Below are positions 9,212 to 18,525 of a DNA stretch of 64,000 bases, piece after piece. Source of the stretch: Vreelandella zhanjiangensis DSM 21076 (GTDB lineage: Bacteria > Pseudomonadota > Gammaproteobacteria > Pseudomonadales > Halomonadaceae); the NCBI RefSeq assembly GCF_000377665.1, contig NZ_KB898653.1:1-64000 (forward strand), in the 5' to 3' direction. The position numbers and the translations under genes are program-made. Under the pieces are notes generated by a model. It worked only from the letters and a program-made list of their open reading frames with translations. It was not told the DNA's origin and did no database searches. How positions within the stretch are numbered: position 1 is the first letter of the stretch; the number at the start of each line of letters is the position of its first letter.

Positions 9212-10516
9212 ATGACGCCATTTGTTACCGACGTATCGGCCCCTGCCAAGCGACTCTTGGCTACCCTGCTTCCCCTTGCGCTACTGTCGGCCCCGCTACC
9301 GCTGCTTGCTCAGCCAGCCAACCAATCGGTAGCCGATGACCTGCCGCTTGAAGAGATCCAGACCTTCGCCGAGGTATTCGAGCGCATCAAGCGTGGCTAC
9401 GTTGAAGAGGTCGATGACCGCACTCTCTTGCGTAACGCCATGCGCGGCATGCTGAGCGAGCTGGATCCGCACTCGGCGTATCTCGATGAAGAGGAATACC
9501 AAAGCCTGCGTGAAACCACCCAGGGCGAGTTTGGCGGTATCGGTATCGAAGTGGGCATGGAGAACGGGCAGCTGGTGGTGGTAACGCCCATCGACGATAC
9601 CCCAGCCTCACGGGCAGGGCTGCTGTCACGCGATGTGATCATTGCCATCAACGGTACGCCTACCGAAAGCATGTCGCTGCAGGAAGCGGTGACCATGATG
9701 CGCGGCGAACCGGGCAGCGAGCTGCGTATTTCCGTGCTGCGCACGGGCGAAGAGACGCCGCGCACCTTTACGCTGAACCGCGAAGTGATTCGCAGTGAAA
9801 GCGTCAAGCACGAGCTGCTTGAGCCAGGCTATGGCTATTTACGCATCAGCCAGTTCCAGACGCGCACCACGGAGCAGGCACGCCAGGCGATTGAGCGCAT
9901 GATGCGCGAGCAGCCGCTGGAAGGCCTGATCCTTGATCTGCGTAACAACCCCGGCGGTATCCTGCAGGCCGCGGCTGGCGTGGCGGATCTCTTTTTAGAT
10001 GATGGCCTGATCGTGTACACCGAAGGACGCCTTTCTGACACTGAGCTTTCGTTCTCAGCCTCGCCGGATACCCCCGCAGGCGATATTCCTCTGGTGGTGC
10101 TGATTAATAGCGGCAGCGCATCGGCCGCAGAAATTGTTGCCGGCGCCCTTCAGGATCAGCGGCGCGGCGTGATTATGGGCACCGATAGCTTCGGCAAGGG
10201 CTCGGTTCAGCAAATTATGCCGCTGGGTAATGGCGAAGGCCTGAAGCTCACCACGGCGCTCTACTACACGCCGAACGGGCGCTCCATTCAGGCCCAGGGC
10301 ATTGTTCCAGATGTAGAGGTGGTCCGCGGCCGCCTTGAAGTGGCCGAAAGCCGCCTGGAACTTCGCGAGTCGGATTTGGGCGGCCATCTGGATGCTCAGC
10401 AGCCAGCGACACAGGCACGCATGTCAGCGACTGAACGGCTGCGCGACGACTACCAGATGAGCGAAGCGCTTAACCTGCTTAAAGCCCTCAACGTGGTGGA
10501 TCGCCGCCGCCGTTAA
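9212..10516 (+). CDS. Carboxyl-terminal processing protease (S41 family, CtpA/Prc-like)
   Basis: A periplasmic serine protease that trims or degrades proteins from the C-terminus. 434 residues: a signal peptide to about residue 33 (ending PLLAQ), a helical segment, a PDZ domain (about 95-180, with GGIGIEVGMENGQLVVV) and the S41 core. The catalytic Ser is in INSGSASAAEIVAGAL and the general-base Lys in DSFGKGSVQ. A GGAG precedes the ATG. It is shorter than E. coli Prc and matches the CtpA class. Its 3' end overlaps the convergent ubiI-like gene by 4 bp. Confidence 0.94.
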   Translation: MTPFVTDVSAPAKRLLATLLPLALLSAPLPLLAQPANQSVADDLPLEEIQTFAEVFERIKRGYVEEVDDRTLLRNAMRGMLSELDPHSAYLDEEEYQSLRETTQGEFGGIGIEVGMENGQLVVVTPIDDTPASRAGLLSRDVIIAINGTPTESMSLQEAVTMMRGEPGSELRISVLRTGEETPRTFTLNREVIRSESVKHELLEPGYGYLRISQFQTRTTEQARQAIERMMREQPLEGLILDLRNNPGGILQAAAGVADLFLDDGLIVYTEGRLSDTELSFSASPDTPAGDIPLVVLINSGSASAAEIVAGALQDQRRGVIMGTDSFGKGSVQQIMPLGNGEGLKLTTALYYTPNGRSIQAQGIVPDVEVVRGRLEVAESRLELRESDLGGHLDAQQPATQARMSATERLRDDYQMSEALNLLKALNVVDRRRR

Positions 10517-11766
10517 CGACAGCTAAGCGGCAGGCGCCCACGCTCTCCGGTGGCCTGCCGCATTACCATTCGCTTTAAAGGACTGAGTCGATTCATACCG
10601 CTCATGCCCAGGTTGCGCACTAACGTAAACACCGGCATTTGGGTACCAAACAGCTCTCTAAAGCCCTTCATCAGGCCTAACATGGCGCTATTGTCCAGAC
10701 GCCGCCGACGCTCATAGCGGCGTAGCGTGGTTAGCTCGCCCCAGGGGGCACCGCGTCGCCAGGCACTGATGACTTCTTCAGCAAGCACCGCTGCATCCAT
10801 CAGGCCCAGATTAACCCCCTGCCCCGCCAGCGGGTGAATACTATGTGCGGCATCGCCCACCAGCGCAAAGTGCGCCAGCACATACTGCTTTGCATGGCGC
10901 TGCACCAGCGGAAAACGGTATGCCTGATCACAGGCGACCACGTCGCCCAAACGATGGCCAAACGCCTCGCCTAGCGCCTGGCCCAAAGCCTCGCGCGATA
11001 ACTGGCCAAGCGTTGAGGCGTGCTCAGGCGTGGTCGACCAGACAATCGAGCAGTAGCGTGCGTCACCATCTACGGTAAGCGGTAAAAAAGCCAGCGGCCC
11101 GCCCGCCATAAACGCTTGGCGCGCAGTGCTGCCATGGGTTTGCGTGCACTTGACGGTGGTGACCACGGCTTCCTGGCCCATGTCGTCACTGACAACGTCT
11201 ATCTCGGCCATTTCGCGCAGCGTTGAGCGCGCGCCATCCGCCGCCACCAGCAACGGCGCATGCAGCGTGCGCCCGTCAGCCAGCTTCAACCAGCGCCCGG
11301 TGACCGAGGTTTGCAGCGCCCGTAACGTCGCCCCAAAAAAGCACGTTACGTTGGGGTGACCAAGCACCTGATCGTTTAGCGCTGCTTGGGTGACCGCGTT
11401 TTCAACGATATGTCCAAGCACGGGCACGCCGGCTTCGTCGGCAGAAAAGTTGATCTCCCCACTGCCATCGGCGTCCCAGACCTGCATATAGCGGTAAGGC
11501 GTTACACGACACTCGGCCATCGCGGGCCATACGCCCAAATGGGTGAGCAAGCGCTGGGAGACCGGCGTTAATGCGCTTACCCGAGGGGCTGGCAATGCCT
11601 TGTCGATCGCCTCCCAGCCAAGCGGTTCTTTACGTGCCTCAACCAATGCAATGCGCATGCCCGCCTGCGCCAGCAAGGCAACCAGCGCCGTCCCGACTAC
11701 GCCCGCACCGACGACGACAACGTCAAAGCATTGGGTAGGGTCAGTTTGTGTCGCATGCGTATCCAT
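10513..11766 (-). CDS. ubiI: FAD-dependent 2-octaprenylphenol hydroxylase family (UbiI/VisC-like)
   Basis: A class A flavoprotein monooxygenase of ubiquinone biosynthesis, probably hydroxylating C5 of the ring. 417 residues. The N-terminal Rossmann dinucleotide motif is VVVGAGVVGTALVALLAQAG, and the second FAD motif is LVGDAAHSIHPLAGQGVNLGL. It is the last gene of ygfB-pepP-ubiH-ubiI, in the same order as E. coli. Family-level sequence cannot firmly separate UbiI, UbiH and UbiF; I assign UbiI by position after ubiH. Confidence 0.87.
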   Translation of the reverse strand: MDTHATQTDPTQCFDVVVVGAGVVGTALVALLAQAGMRIALVEARKEPLGWEAIDKALPAPRVSALTPVSQRLLTHLGVWPAMAECRVTPYRYMQVWDADGSGEINFSADEAGVPVLGHIVENAVTQAALNDQVLGHPNVTCFFGATLRALQTSVTGRWLKLADGRTLHAPLLVAADGARSTLREMAEIDVVSDDMGQEAVVTTVKCTQTHGSTARQAFMAGGPLAFLPLTVDGDARYCSIVWSTTPEHASTLGQLSREALGQALGEAFGHRLGDVVACDQAYRFPLVQRHAKQYVLAHFALVGDAAHSIHPLAGQGVNLGLMDAAVLAEEVISAWRRGAPWGELTTLRRYERRRRLDNSAMLGLMKGFRELFGTQMPVFTLVRNLGMSGMNRLSPLKRMVMRQATGERGRLPLSCR

Positions 11767-11843
11767 AGCGTTCCTTGGGTCTGATCTTGATTATCCTGCG
11801 GTTGGTTCGGCGCTTTACTCAAGCCTGGGCGAGCGGTTGATAA

Positions 11844-13073
11844 TTAACGCTCCAAACCCATCGCCCGGCGTGCCAAGCCGCGGCGCAACGGTCCAATCAG
11901 ATTAAGGCCAATCAGTCCCGCGGCCCTGGCATGCGGCAGTAACGGCAATGATTGACCAAACAGGCGCACCAGGCCATCGCTAAAGCGAATCACATTGCTG
12001 CGATCACGCGCCCGCTTTTGCTCAAAAGCCAGCAGCGTGGCCATATCGCCCAGTGACCGCTTGGCCTGTTCGCCCTGCTCGAGTGCTTCGACTAAATCCA
12101 TGATACCGCGCAGCGCCAGATTAAAGCCCTGCCCGGCGACCGGATGTAGTGCATGGGCGGCGTTGCCCAGAACCGCAAGCCCTGGGCGAACCGGTTCTTC
12201 TGCCGTCACCAGCGAAAGCGGGTAGCTATAGCGCTTGCCTGCCCGGGTAAAGCGCCCTACACGATCACCAAAAGCGGCCTGTAACTGAGAGAGGAATTCG
12301 CGATCTGGCAACGCCATTCGCGCCTGCTCCTGGCCCGAGGGATGTGTCCATATCAATTCCATTGCCTGCCCGGGAAGAGGCAAAAGGGCCATCGGCCCTT
12401 CCTGGGTAAAACGCTCATAAGCCACCCCCTGATGGGGCTGGCTGATACCTACATGAGCAATCAGTGCGGTCTGCTCATAGGAGTTACGCCGGCTGCTGAT
12501 GCCCAACTGCTCTTTAAGGCCCGAACGGCCACCGTCGGCAAGTACGGTTAATGCTGCACGTAGTTCGCTACCGTCAGAAAGGCGCAGATAGTGGCCATTT
12601 GCTTCAGGTGAGAGCTTGTCTACCTTGGCCGGGCAGTACCACTCGACCGGCAGGGTTCTTAAGTGGCGATGAAGAACCCGCCCCATCCAGGCGTTGGGAA
12701 TGACATGCCCCAGCGCATCGACCCCTAGCTCCTGAGCACTAAGGCGTGTAGCACCCAGACGCCCGCGCTCGCTGATATGAATATTTCGAATAGGTGTCGA
12801 TTCCGCCTGCATGGCCTCCCAGACGCCCAACTGGCGAAAGCGCTGCGCAGAGCCCTCGGCAATAGCGCTTGCCCGGGCGTCAAAGCTTGGCTGCCAACTC
12901 TCGTCAAGCGGCGCGTCATTAAGCGGGGTCGCTTCGATAATTGCGACTTTCCAACCGTAACGCTCGATCAGCGGAGCCAGTGCGCAGCCTAAGCTGGCGC
13001 CCACTAGCCCCCCCCCGACGATGACAATATCGTGGGTGGTCGTCTGTGCTGGCGTATGCCCGGACTGCGCCAT
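11844..13073 (-). CDS. ubiH: 2-octaprenyl-6-methoxyphenyl hydroxylase (UbiH)
   Basis: A flavoprotein monooxygenase that hydroxylates C1 of the ubiquinone precursor ring. 409 residues. The FAD-binding N-terminus is IVIVGGGLVGASLGCALAPL, the internal ADGGRSGLKEQLGI is typical of the family, and the second FAD motif is VLGNAAHALHPVAGQGFNLAL. That last motif has GNAAHALHP instead of GDAAHxxHP, which is a UbiH hallmark and supports UbiH over UbiI. It is flanked by pepP upstream and ubiI downstream on the same strand, with gaps of 89 and 77 bp. Confidence 0.92.
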   Translation of the reverse strand: MAQSGHTPAQTTTHDIVIVGGGLVGASLGCALAPLIERYGWKVAIIEATPLNDAPLDESWQPSFDARASAIAEGSAQRFRQLGVWEAMQAESTPIRNIHISERGRLGATRLSAQELGVDALGHVIPNAWMGRVLHRHLRTLPVEWYCPAKVDKLSPEANGHYLRLSDGSELRAALTVLADGGRSGLKEQLGISSRRNSYEQTALIAHVGISQPHQGVAYERFTQEGPMALLPLPGQAMELIWTHPSGQEQARMALPDREFLSQLQAAFGDRVGRFTRAGKRYSYPLSLVTAEEPVRPGLAVLGNAAHALHPVAGQGFNLALRGIMDLVEALEQGEQAKRSLGDMATLLAFEQKRARDRSNVIRFSDGLVRLFGQSLPLLPHARAAGLIGLNLIGPLRRGLARRAMGLER

Positions 13074-13162
13074 TGGCGTCTCCTGTTACTTAACTCACCA
13101 CCACTTTGTAATGGTGTAATGTAATTTACATAAGGGCAGCTCAAGCCGTATGGAACTGCTTA

Positions 13163-14500
13163 TTATTTAACCATCAGCGCTTCAATGTCAGCTACTTGCT
13201 TTGGCACACCCGACGTCAGGTTTTCATGACCATGAGCAGTCACGACCAAATTATCTTCGATGCGGATACCTACACCCCGATAAGGCTCAGGGATATCATC
13301 TTCATCAGGAATATAAAGACCCGGCTCAACGGTCAAAACCATTCCAGCGGCAAGCGGGCGCGGTGTCTGTTCATCCAGCCGGTAGCTGCCCACATCATGA
13401 ACATCCAGACCCAGCCAGTGAGAGGTGGAATGCAGGTAAAAGCGTCGATAGCTTTCATCATCGATTCGCGCCTGCACATCGCCTTCCAGCAGGCCCAGCG
13501 TAATCAGTCCCGCGGTTAGATCCTTCACCACATTCTGGTGGATATCGATAAGCGTGGCGCCAGGTTTTACCGCCTCTACTGCCCGCTCCTGGGCATCGAG
13601 CACAACCTGATAGAGGGCTCGATGCGCATCGCTAAACCGTCCGCCCACCGGGAAGGTGCGCGTAATATCGCCTGCATAGAGATCAAACTCTACACCCGCA
13701 TCGATCAATACCAGTGTGTCATCGACTAACGGTGCATCGTTCTCAATATAGTGCAACACACAGGCATTGGCGCCGCCGCCCACAATGGTGCTGTAGGCGG
13801 GCGCGCTGCCGCCCTGCCAGACAAACTCATGCTCAAGTTCGGCCTGCAGCTGGTACTCGAAAAGCCCTGGGCGCGATACCTGCATAGCGCGTACATGGGC
13901 CTTGGCCGACACCGCGGCGGCGTGACGCAACAGGTCAATTTCCGCGGCGCTTTTAATCAGACGCATCTCATGAATCAATCCACTAACATCAAACCAGCCC
14001 TTTAACGGCGCCTGCCCACGACGAAGCCCAGCCTGCGCGGCAGAAAAAGCTTCTTCGGCAATGCCTAGCGCGTCGGGATTATCCAGCGGCATATAGAGCA
14101 GTTCGCGCCCTTCAAGCAGGGCGGGCAACAGCGTTTCACGATCAGCATTTTCAAAGGCCTGAGCGATACCATGCTCGCGTTCAACGCCTCGGGCTCCCAG
14201 CCGACGGCCGGTCCAGGCTTCCTTCGTCGGGTCGCGATCCTGACAGAACACGACGCTTTCTCCCGCCTCACGCCCAGGCAGCAGAACCAGCAGCGCATCG
14301 GGTTCGGTGATCCCGGTCAAATAGTAAAAGTCGCTGTTTTGACGAAACGCGTATTCGCTATCGTGAGAACGGGTAACCAGTGAGGCGCCGGGCAGCACAA
14401 CCGCTGCATTGGCAGGCAACTGCGCCATCAAAGCGTCACGGCGCGTGCGGTACTCACTCACGGTGATCGCGGGCGGCCGGGGAAGTAGCTCAGGCAACAT
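13163..14500 (-). CDS. pepP: Xaa-Pro aminopeptidase
   Basis: A cytoplasmic Mn-dependent M24 metallopeptidase that releases N-terminal residues preceding proline. 445 residues (E. coli PepP 441). The N-terminal creatinase-like domain contains DFYYLTGITEPDALLVL. The pita-bread catalytic domain has metal ligands in IDAGVEFDLYAGDITRTFP, the His in HSTSHWLGLDVHD, and Glu residues in LTVEPGLYIP and GVGIRIEDN. It lies 15 bp downstream of ygfB and upstream of ubiH, the conserved enterobacterial order. Confidence 0.96.
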   Translation of the reverse strand: MLPELLPRPPAITVSEYRTRRDALMAQLPANAAVVLPGASLVTRSHDSEYAFRQNSDFYYLTGITEPDALLVLLPGREAGESVVFCQDRDPTKEAWTGRRLGARGVEREHGIAQAFENADRETLLPALLEGRELLYMPLDNPDALGIAEEAFSAAQAGLRRGQAPLKGWFDVSGLIHEMRLIKSAAEIDLLRHAAAVSAKAHVRAMQVSRPGLFEYQLQAELEHEFVWQGGSAPAYSTIVGGGANACVLHYIENDAPLVDDTLVLIDAGVEFDLYAGDITRTFPVGGRFSDAHRALYQVVLDAQERAVEAVKPGATLIDIHQNVVKDLTAGLITLGLLEGDVQARIDDESYRRFYLHSTSHWLGLDVHDVGSYRLDEQTPRPLAAGMVLTVEPGLYIPDEDDIPEPYRGVGIRIEDNLVVTAHGHENLTSGVPKQVADIEALMVK

Positions 14501-14515
14501 ACAGACTCCGAAAGA

Positions 14516-15094
14516 TTAGTGAACTGGCGCGTCGGCTTGCTCGACCTGGGGTTTACCCGGGTGCTGCTCGGTATACAGCAGCATGGCTGCCATGCGCACA
14601 TGCTCAGTCAGGGCAAACAGATCGTTTTCATTTTCAGCGCTGTCGTCGATATCTGTTTCGATATGGCCAATGCCCGCCAGGTCATCAATGGCTTCACACA
14701 GGGTTTGCGACCAGCGCTCGCGAAGCTCCCCATCCACTACATCCTCGACCACCTCCATAAAGCCCAGCGTCCACTCTTTTAGCCCCTGGGCCTGCTCGCC
14801 TAACGAGAACAGCTCATCAGGGAGTAGCGGGGCGAAGTTCAGGTCGCTGGCGCTAAGTGCTTCCAGCGTTTGCCGGCGCCAACCCAGCAGACGCTCTGCG
14901 CTGGCCTGATCGCGCGGCTGCTCAACCCCGAGACTGACACACACTTCCTCAAGCCAGTCTTCTGCGCTGACATCACGCAGCGCCAGAAGCGCACTTAAGC
15001 GGCCATCCAAAAAGGCCGGTGACTGCATGCTCCCATGCAACAGAAAAACATCGGCAACGTCAGAGAAATCCTGGCGTTCATCGATCAGTGACAT
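14516..15094 (-). CDS. ygfB: UPF0149 family protein YgfB
   Basis: 192 residues, all-helical, of the UPF0149/YecA-YgfB family. The signature WTLGFMEVVED is present and the protein is strongly acidic, with many Leu/Glu/Asp residues. The biochemical function is unclear; in Pseudomonas aeruginosa YgfB has been connected with regulation of beta-lactam resistance. It begins the leftward ygfB-pepP-ubiH-ubiI run and is divergent from zapA, with a 160-bp shared upstream region. Confidence 0.92.
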   Translation of the reverse strand: MSLIDERQDFSDVADVFLLHGSMQSPAFLDGRLSALLALRDVSAEDWLEEVCVSLGVEQPRDQASAERLLGWRRQTLEALSASDLNFAPLLPDELFSLGEQAQGLKEWTLGFMEVVEDVVDGELRERWSQTLCEAIDDLAGIGHIETDIDDSAENENDLFALTEHVRMAAMLLYTEQHPGKPQVEQADAPVH

Positions 15095-15254
15095 AGTAAT
15101 AACTCGCTGTGTAAATGGATCATACGTTAAGACATCCGGACATCTTGCGCGTTGACCCCGCGCAAGCGCCTCTCTTATAGTGAGCGACGTCTGTTTTTCC
15201 TATGCCATGATGTTAACGCATTGGGCCCCTCGCTGGCCCGCGCCGGAGCTTTAA

Positions 15255-15554
15255 ATGAGTAACGCCAAGCGGCCAACGAAAGAAATTACCCTTCTCGGGC
15301 GCAGCTATATGATTGCCTGCGATACAGGAGAAGAAGCCAAGCTTGATCGCGCAGCTCGCTACCTGGACCGTGCCATGAACGGTATTAATGCGCAAAGTGG
15401 CACCCTGGGCAGTGAACGCGTCACGCTCATAGCAGCGCTTAATATCACCCATGAACTGCTCGAGGCCCTTGATGAGCACCGTGCAAGCGAAGCCAACTTG
15501 AACCGGCTCAATGACCGCCTTGAACGAGCGTTGGCTAAAACCCGCCAACCTTAG
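15255..15554 (+). CDS. zapA: Cell division protein ZapA
   Basis: A small protein that cross-links FtsZ protofilaments and stabilises the Z-ring. 99 residues; the N-terminal beta-rich FtsZ-binding part (ITLLGRSYMIACDTGEEAKL) is followed by a long helix forming an antiparallel coiled coil. A GGAG lies about 8 nt upstream of the ATG. It is divergent from ygfB and followed by the 6S RNA gene and ygfA, the standard gammaproteobacterial arrangement. Confidence 0.96.
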   Translation: MSNAKRPTKEITLLGRSYMIACDTGEEAKLDRAARYLDRAMNGINAQSGTLGSERVTLIAALNITHELLEALDEHRASEANLNRLNDRLERALAKTRQP

Positions 15555-15574
15555 TTAACCTTTCACTCAACACT

Positions 15575-15602
15575 TTGGCATCGCCGCTGGCTCTGTTAGG
15601 AT
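15575..15602 (+). promoter_or_regulatory. Promoter of 6S RNA
   Basis: A sigma70-type -35 TTGGCA (15575-15580) and -10 TAGGAT (15597-15602) are separated by 16 bp. The -10 box ends 6 bp before the predicted 5' end of the 6S RNA. Confidence 0.7.
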
Positions 15603-15607
15603 AGCGG

Positions 15608-15791
15608 GGTTCTCTGGGGTGTACGCCAGTCGTTATAGTCCCTCGAGCCTATGCGCAGTACCCAGGGGGCCAAATGCTAGCCAGGCCCGTGTGCATGTCC
15701 GTGCGTCGGAAAGCCTGACGGTCTGGCTGCGGCCACCCACTCTGAACCAGTAGGTTCAGGGCCAGAATGACAGCGGCACTCTGGGGAACAC
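15608..15791 (+). ncRNA. ssrS: 6S RNA
   Basis: 6S RNA mimics an open promoter and sequesters sigma70-RNA polymerase in stationary phase. The 5' arm (15609-15621) and 3' arm (15777-15789) pair along 13 positions, with G-U wobbles, to form the closing stem. Conserved blocks are recognisable: AGTCCCTCGAGCC, GTGCATGTCCGTGCGTCGGA, and GAACCAGTAGGTTCAGGG near the 3' end. Length is about 183 nt, as in E. coli. Position between zapA and ygfA is the conserved one. Confidence 0.95.
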
Positions 15792-15798
15792 TTATTTT

Positions 15799-16425
15799 AT
15801 GGATAGCCTGCATCATCCTGAGGCCAAGCGCGCCCTGCGTCTTAAGCTGCGGCGTAAGCGCTTTGAACTATCAAAGCAAGAGCAGCGCCAAGCCGCTCGC
15901 CGCCTTTGTCAGCAACTTAAACACCTGCCTGAAATTCAACGTGCCCGGCGTATCAGCTTATATCTGCCGGTAAACGGTGAGATTGACCCAACCCCTCTGT
16001 TGTCCTGGTTTCGTCAGCGAAATGTCGACGTCTATCTGCCCGTACTGCGTCCGCTCAGCGATAACTCACTCTGGTTTGTGGCTTACCACGCCAACACGCC
16101 CATGGTAAAAAACCGCTTTGGCATACCCGAGCCGGATACACGCTTTGCCGCTCATCGCCGCAACCGGTTACCCGCCTGGGCCTTGGATACGCTTATCGTG
16201 CCGCTGGTGGGCTTTGATGCCCAGGCTAACCGCATGGGCATGGGCGGCGGCTTTTATGACCGAAGCCTGGCCTTTATGCGCCGCCCAGGCCCTGCGCCTT
16301 CGTTAGTCGGTGTTGCCCATGCCTTCCAGCAGGTTGAATCGCTACCCGTGGAACCTTGGGACGTACCCTTAAGTGCCGTCGTCAGCGACCTTGGCGTGGT
16401 GCGGGCAGGCAAAAAAAAGAGCTGA
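15799..16425 (+). CDS. fau: 5-formyltetrahydrofolate cyclo-ligase
   Basis: It converts 5-formyl-THF to 5,10-methenyl-THF with ATP (YgfA/Fau, MTHFS family). 208 residues. An N-terminal basic helix is followed by YLPVNGEIDPTPL, then the nucleotide/folate loop VPLVGFDAQANRMGMGGGFYDRSL. The ATG at 15799 lies 8 bp past the 3' end of 6S RNA, so the two are probably co-transcribed and processed, as known for E. coli. The C-terminus ends in Lys-Lys-Ser, encoded by the A-run that is also part of the opposite-strand terminator. Confidence 0.94.
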   Translation: MDSLHHPEAKRALRLKLRRKRFELSKQEQRQAARRLCQQLKHLPEIQRARRISLYLPVNGEIDPTPLLSWFRQRNVDVYLPVLRPLSDNSLWFVAYHANTPMVKNRFGIPEPDTRFAAHRRNRLPAWALDTLIVPLVGFDAQANRMGMGGGFYDRSLAFMRRPGPAPSLVGVAHAFQQVESLPVEPWDVPLSAVVSDLGVVRAGKKKS

Positions 16426-16441
16426 CCCTGATGGGGTCAGC
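16410..16441 (-). terminator. Rho-independent terminator (leftward)
   Basis: Read on the minus strand, an 8-bp GC-rich hairpin (16434-16441 with 16421-16428) is followed by an 8-T run (complement of A8 at 16411-16418). It would end transcripts from the small gene at 16487-16660 or from ilvA. It overlaps the 3' end of fau. Confidence 0.8.
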
Positions 16442-16486
16442 CCGTATCGCCTTATGATGACTGGCAGTAATGTCTTTACGTTACGG

Positions 16487-16660
16487 TTAACTTCCCGATA
16501 ACGCTTGCGCATAGCCAGTGGCCAGTACGCCTAATAAAAACACCACCGTTAATGCCATCACCATATCAGGCTTCTTCCGCCGCATGCCGCTTCTCCACCA
16601 CTTACGCCATTGCATTAGTGCATCATCCCAACTCATTGGGGCAGGGATGATGCTTCTCAT
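16487..16660 (-). CDS. Small membrane protein (57 aa), hypothetical
   Basis: I do not recognise a family. The frame encodes 57 residues: a Trp- and Arg/Lys-rich amphipathic N-half (WDDALMQWRKWWRSGMRRKK) followed by one hydrophobic helix (about residues 33-50, MVMALTVVFLLGVLATGYA). Positive residues before the helix predict a cytoplasmic N-terminus. It lies between ilvA and a strong minus-strand terminator, which supports real transcription. The Shine-Dalgarno is weak, so the start could also be the ATG at codon 9 (16636). Confidence 0.5.
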   Translation of the reverse strand: MRSIIPAPMSWDDALMQWRKWWRSGMRRKKPDMVMALTVVFLLGVLATGYAQALSGS

Positions 16661-16812
16661 AAATTCGCTGATGACTATAGGGCTATAAGGGTCTCGATGA
16701 CAACGGCAAAACAGACTATTTTTTAGCTTATTTAGACGTTTTGATAATTTATCAGCCCCTGGCAGCTCTGCACTAAGCGGTTAGTAACTACTTACCTACG
16801 CAAAGCAGCTTA

Positions 16813-18327
16813 CTACGCCATGAACAGTCGGTATGCCGGGTTATCACTTTCATGCCAGTAGCGATAGCCAATCGCGTCCAAGTAATCAGCAACATGCGTC
16901 TGATCGCTGCTGGGCACCTGCATACCTACCAACACGCGCCCGTAAGCCGCGCCGTGATTGCGGTAATGAAATAGCGAGATATTCCAGTCATGGGGCAGCT
17001 GGGTCAGGAAGTTCATCAGCGCACCCGGGCGCTCTGGGAACTCAAAGCGGTAAAGCTCTTCTTCAAAGTGCTCGCTTGGGCGGCCACCGCTTAAATGTCG
17101 AATATGCAGCTTGGCCAGCTCGTTATCGGTTAAGTCTTCTACCTGATAACCGCCCTCGCGCAGCCTTTCGATGACTGCCTGACGATCTTCACCGCCAGGC
17201 TTTACCTGAACGCCGACAAAAATATGCGCTTCCGTCGCATCCGCGTAGCGGTAGCTGAATTCGGTAACCATGCGCTTGCCCAGAGTGCGGCAAAACTTTT
17301 TGAAGCTGCCGGGTTTTTCGGCAATGGTGACCGCTAAAATAGCTTCACGCTGCTCGCCAAGCTCCGTGCGCTCGGCAATATGCTGCAGACGATCAAAGTT
17401 AGTATTAGCCCCCGAGTTAATGCATAAAAGCGTTTCGCCTTCGGCACCGGTTTGCTGCACATATTTTTTCAGACCGGCCAGCGACAGCGCGCCAGAGGTC
17501 TCAGCAACCGCCCGGGTATCCTCAAAAATATCTTTAACGGCGGCACACATCTCATCGGTATTGACCGTGATCACATCATCGACCAGGTCTTTCACCAGAG
17601 AGAACGGTACTTCGCCAATTTGCGCGACCGCCACGCCTTCGGCAAATACGCCCACCTGATCGAGTATCACGCGCTTGTTGGCTTTTAGCGCGGCTTTCAG
17701 GCAAGCGCTGTCTTCGGCTTCAACGCCAATGATTTTAATATCCGGGCGCAGATACTTGATGTAGGCCGCCACACCGGCGATCAGTCCGCCGCCGCCCACG
17801 GGCACGAAAATAGCGTCCAGGCGTCCGCTGTGCTGACGCAGAATTTCTACCCCAATCGTGCCTTGGCCCGCGATCACGTCAATATCATCAAAAGGCGGAA
17901 TATAGGTGTAGCCATGCTCTTTGATCAGCTCCTGGGCATGCTCGGCAGCGGCGGCAAACGCATCGCCTTTAAGCACTACCTTCGCCCCCCGGGCACGCAC
18001 GGCCTGTACCTTGATCTCCGGCGTAATACGCGGCATCACGATCACCGCCTTGACGCCCATCAGCTTTGCTGCCATGGCAAGGCCTTGTGCGTGGTTTCCC
18101 GCCGAGGCGGCAATTACGCCCTTGGCTTTTTGCTCATCAGAAAGCTGGGCCATTTTGTTATAGGCACCGCGAATCTTGAACGAGAACACCGGCTGGAGAT
18201 CTTCGCGCTTAATCAAAATCTGATTGTTAAAGCGACGCGACAAAAAGGGAGCAGGCGAAATCGGGGTCTCACAAGCGGCTTCGTAAACGTTGGCCTGGAG
18301 AATCTTTTTGACGGTAGCTTCAAGCAT
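16813..18327 (-). CDS. ilvA: Threonine ammonia-lyase, biosynthetic
   Basis: A PLP-dependent enzyme that deaminates threonine to 2-oxobutanoate, the first step of isoleucine synthesis. 504 residues (E. coli 514). The PLP lysine is in FSFKIRGAYNK near residue 50. The phosphate-binding GGGGLIAG lies near 185 and SGAN near 310. Two C-terminal ACT-like regulatory domains begin at AVTIAEKPGSFKKF and RFEFPERPGALMNF; these mediate isoleucine inhibition and valine activation in the family. The ATG at 18327 is preferred to a TTG four codons upstream. It is divergent from rpiA. Confidence 0.96.
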   Translation of the reverse strand: MLEATVKKILQANVYEAACETPISPAPFLSRRFNNQILIKREDLQPVFSFKIRGAYNKMAQLSDEQKAKGVIAASAGNHAQGLAMAAKLMGVKAVIVMPRITPEIKVQAVRARGAKVVLKGDAFAAAAEHAQELIKEHGYTYIPPFDDIDVIAGQGTIGVEILRQHSGRLDAIFVPVGGGGLIAGVAAYIKYLRPDIKIIGVEAEDSACLKAALKANKRVILDQVGVFAEGVAVAQIGEVPFSLVKDLVDDVITVNTDEMCAAVKDIFEDTRAVAETSGALSLAGLKKYVQQTGAEGETLLCINSGANTNFDRLQHIAERTELGEQREAILAVTIAEKPGSFKKFCRTLGKRMVTEFSYRYADATEAHIFVGVQVKPGGEDRQAVIERLREGGYQVEDLTDNELAKLHIRHLSGGRPSEHFEEELYRFEFPERPGALMNFLTQLPHDWNISLFHYRNHGAAYGRVLVGMQVPSSDQTHVADYLDAIGYRYWHESDNPAYRLFMA

Positions 18328-18525
18328 GCAGGTATCCAAAGGGAAAAGCGTGATAGTGATGGCGGTCGTTACAGCCGCCGTTACAACAAGTGTTAAGACG
18401 CAAACAAAGCCTGTATTGGTAGCAGATTACGCCTACCGGCGTCTACTGTGTTTCCATCGGCAGCCAGCGCTTTGGCCGGTATACTAGCGCGATAACTCCA
18501 TCTCCCTGACCTACAAAGGCATCCC

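Noticed and set aside
15767..15973. 68-codon frame overlapping the 3' end of 6S RNA and the fau start
   Set aside because: Out of frame with fau, and its start lies in the 6S RNA 3' stem.
17830..18396. 188-codon frame antisense to ilvA
   Set aside because: Shadow of ilvA, with no motif or ribosome binding site support.
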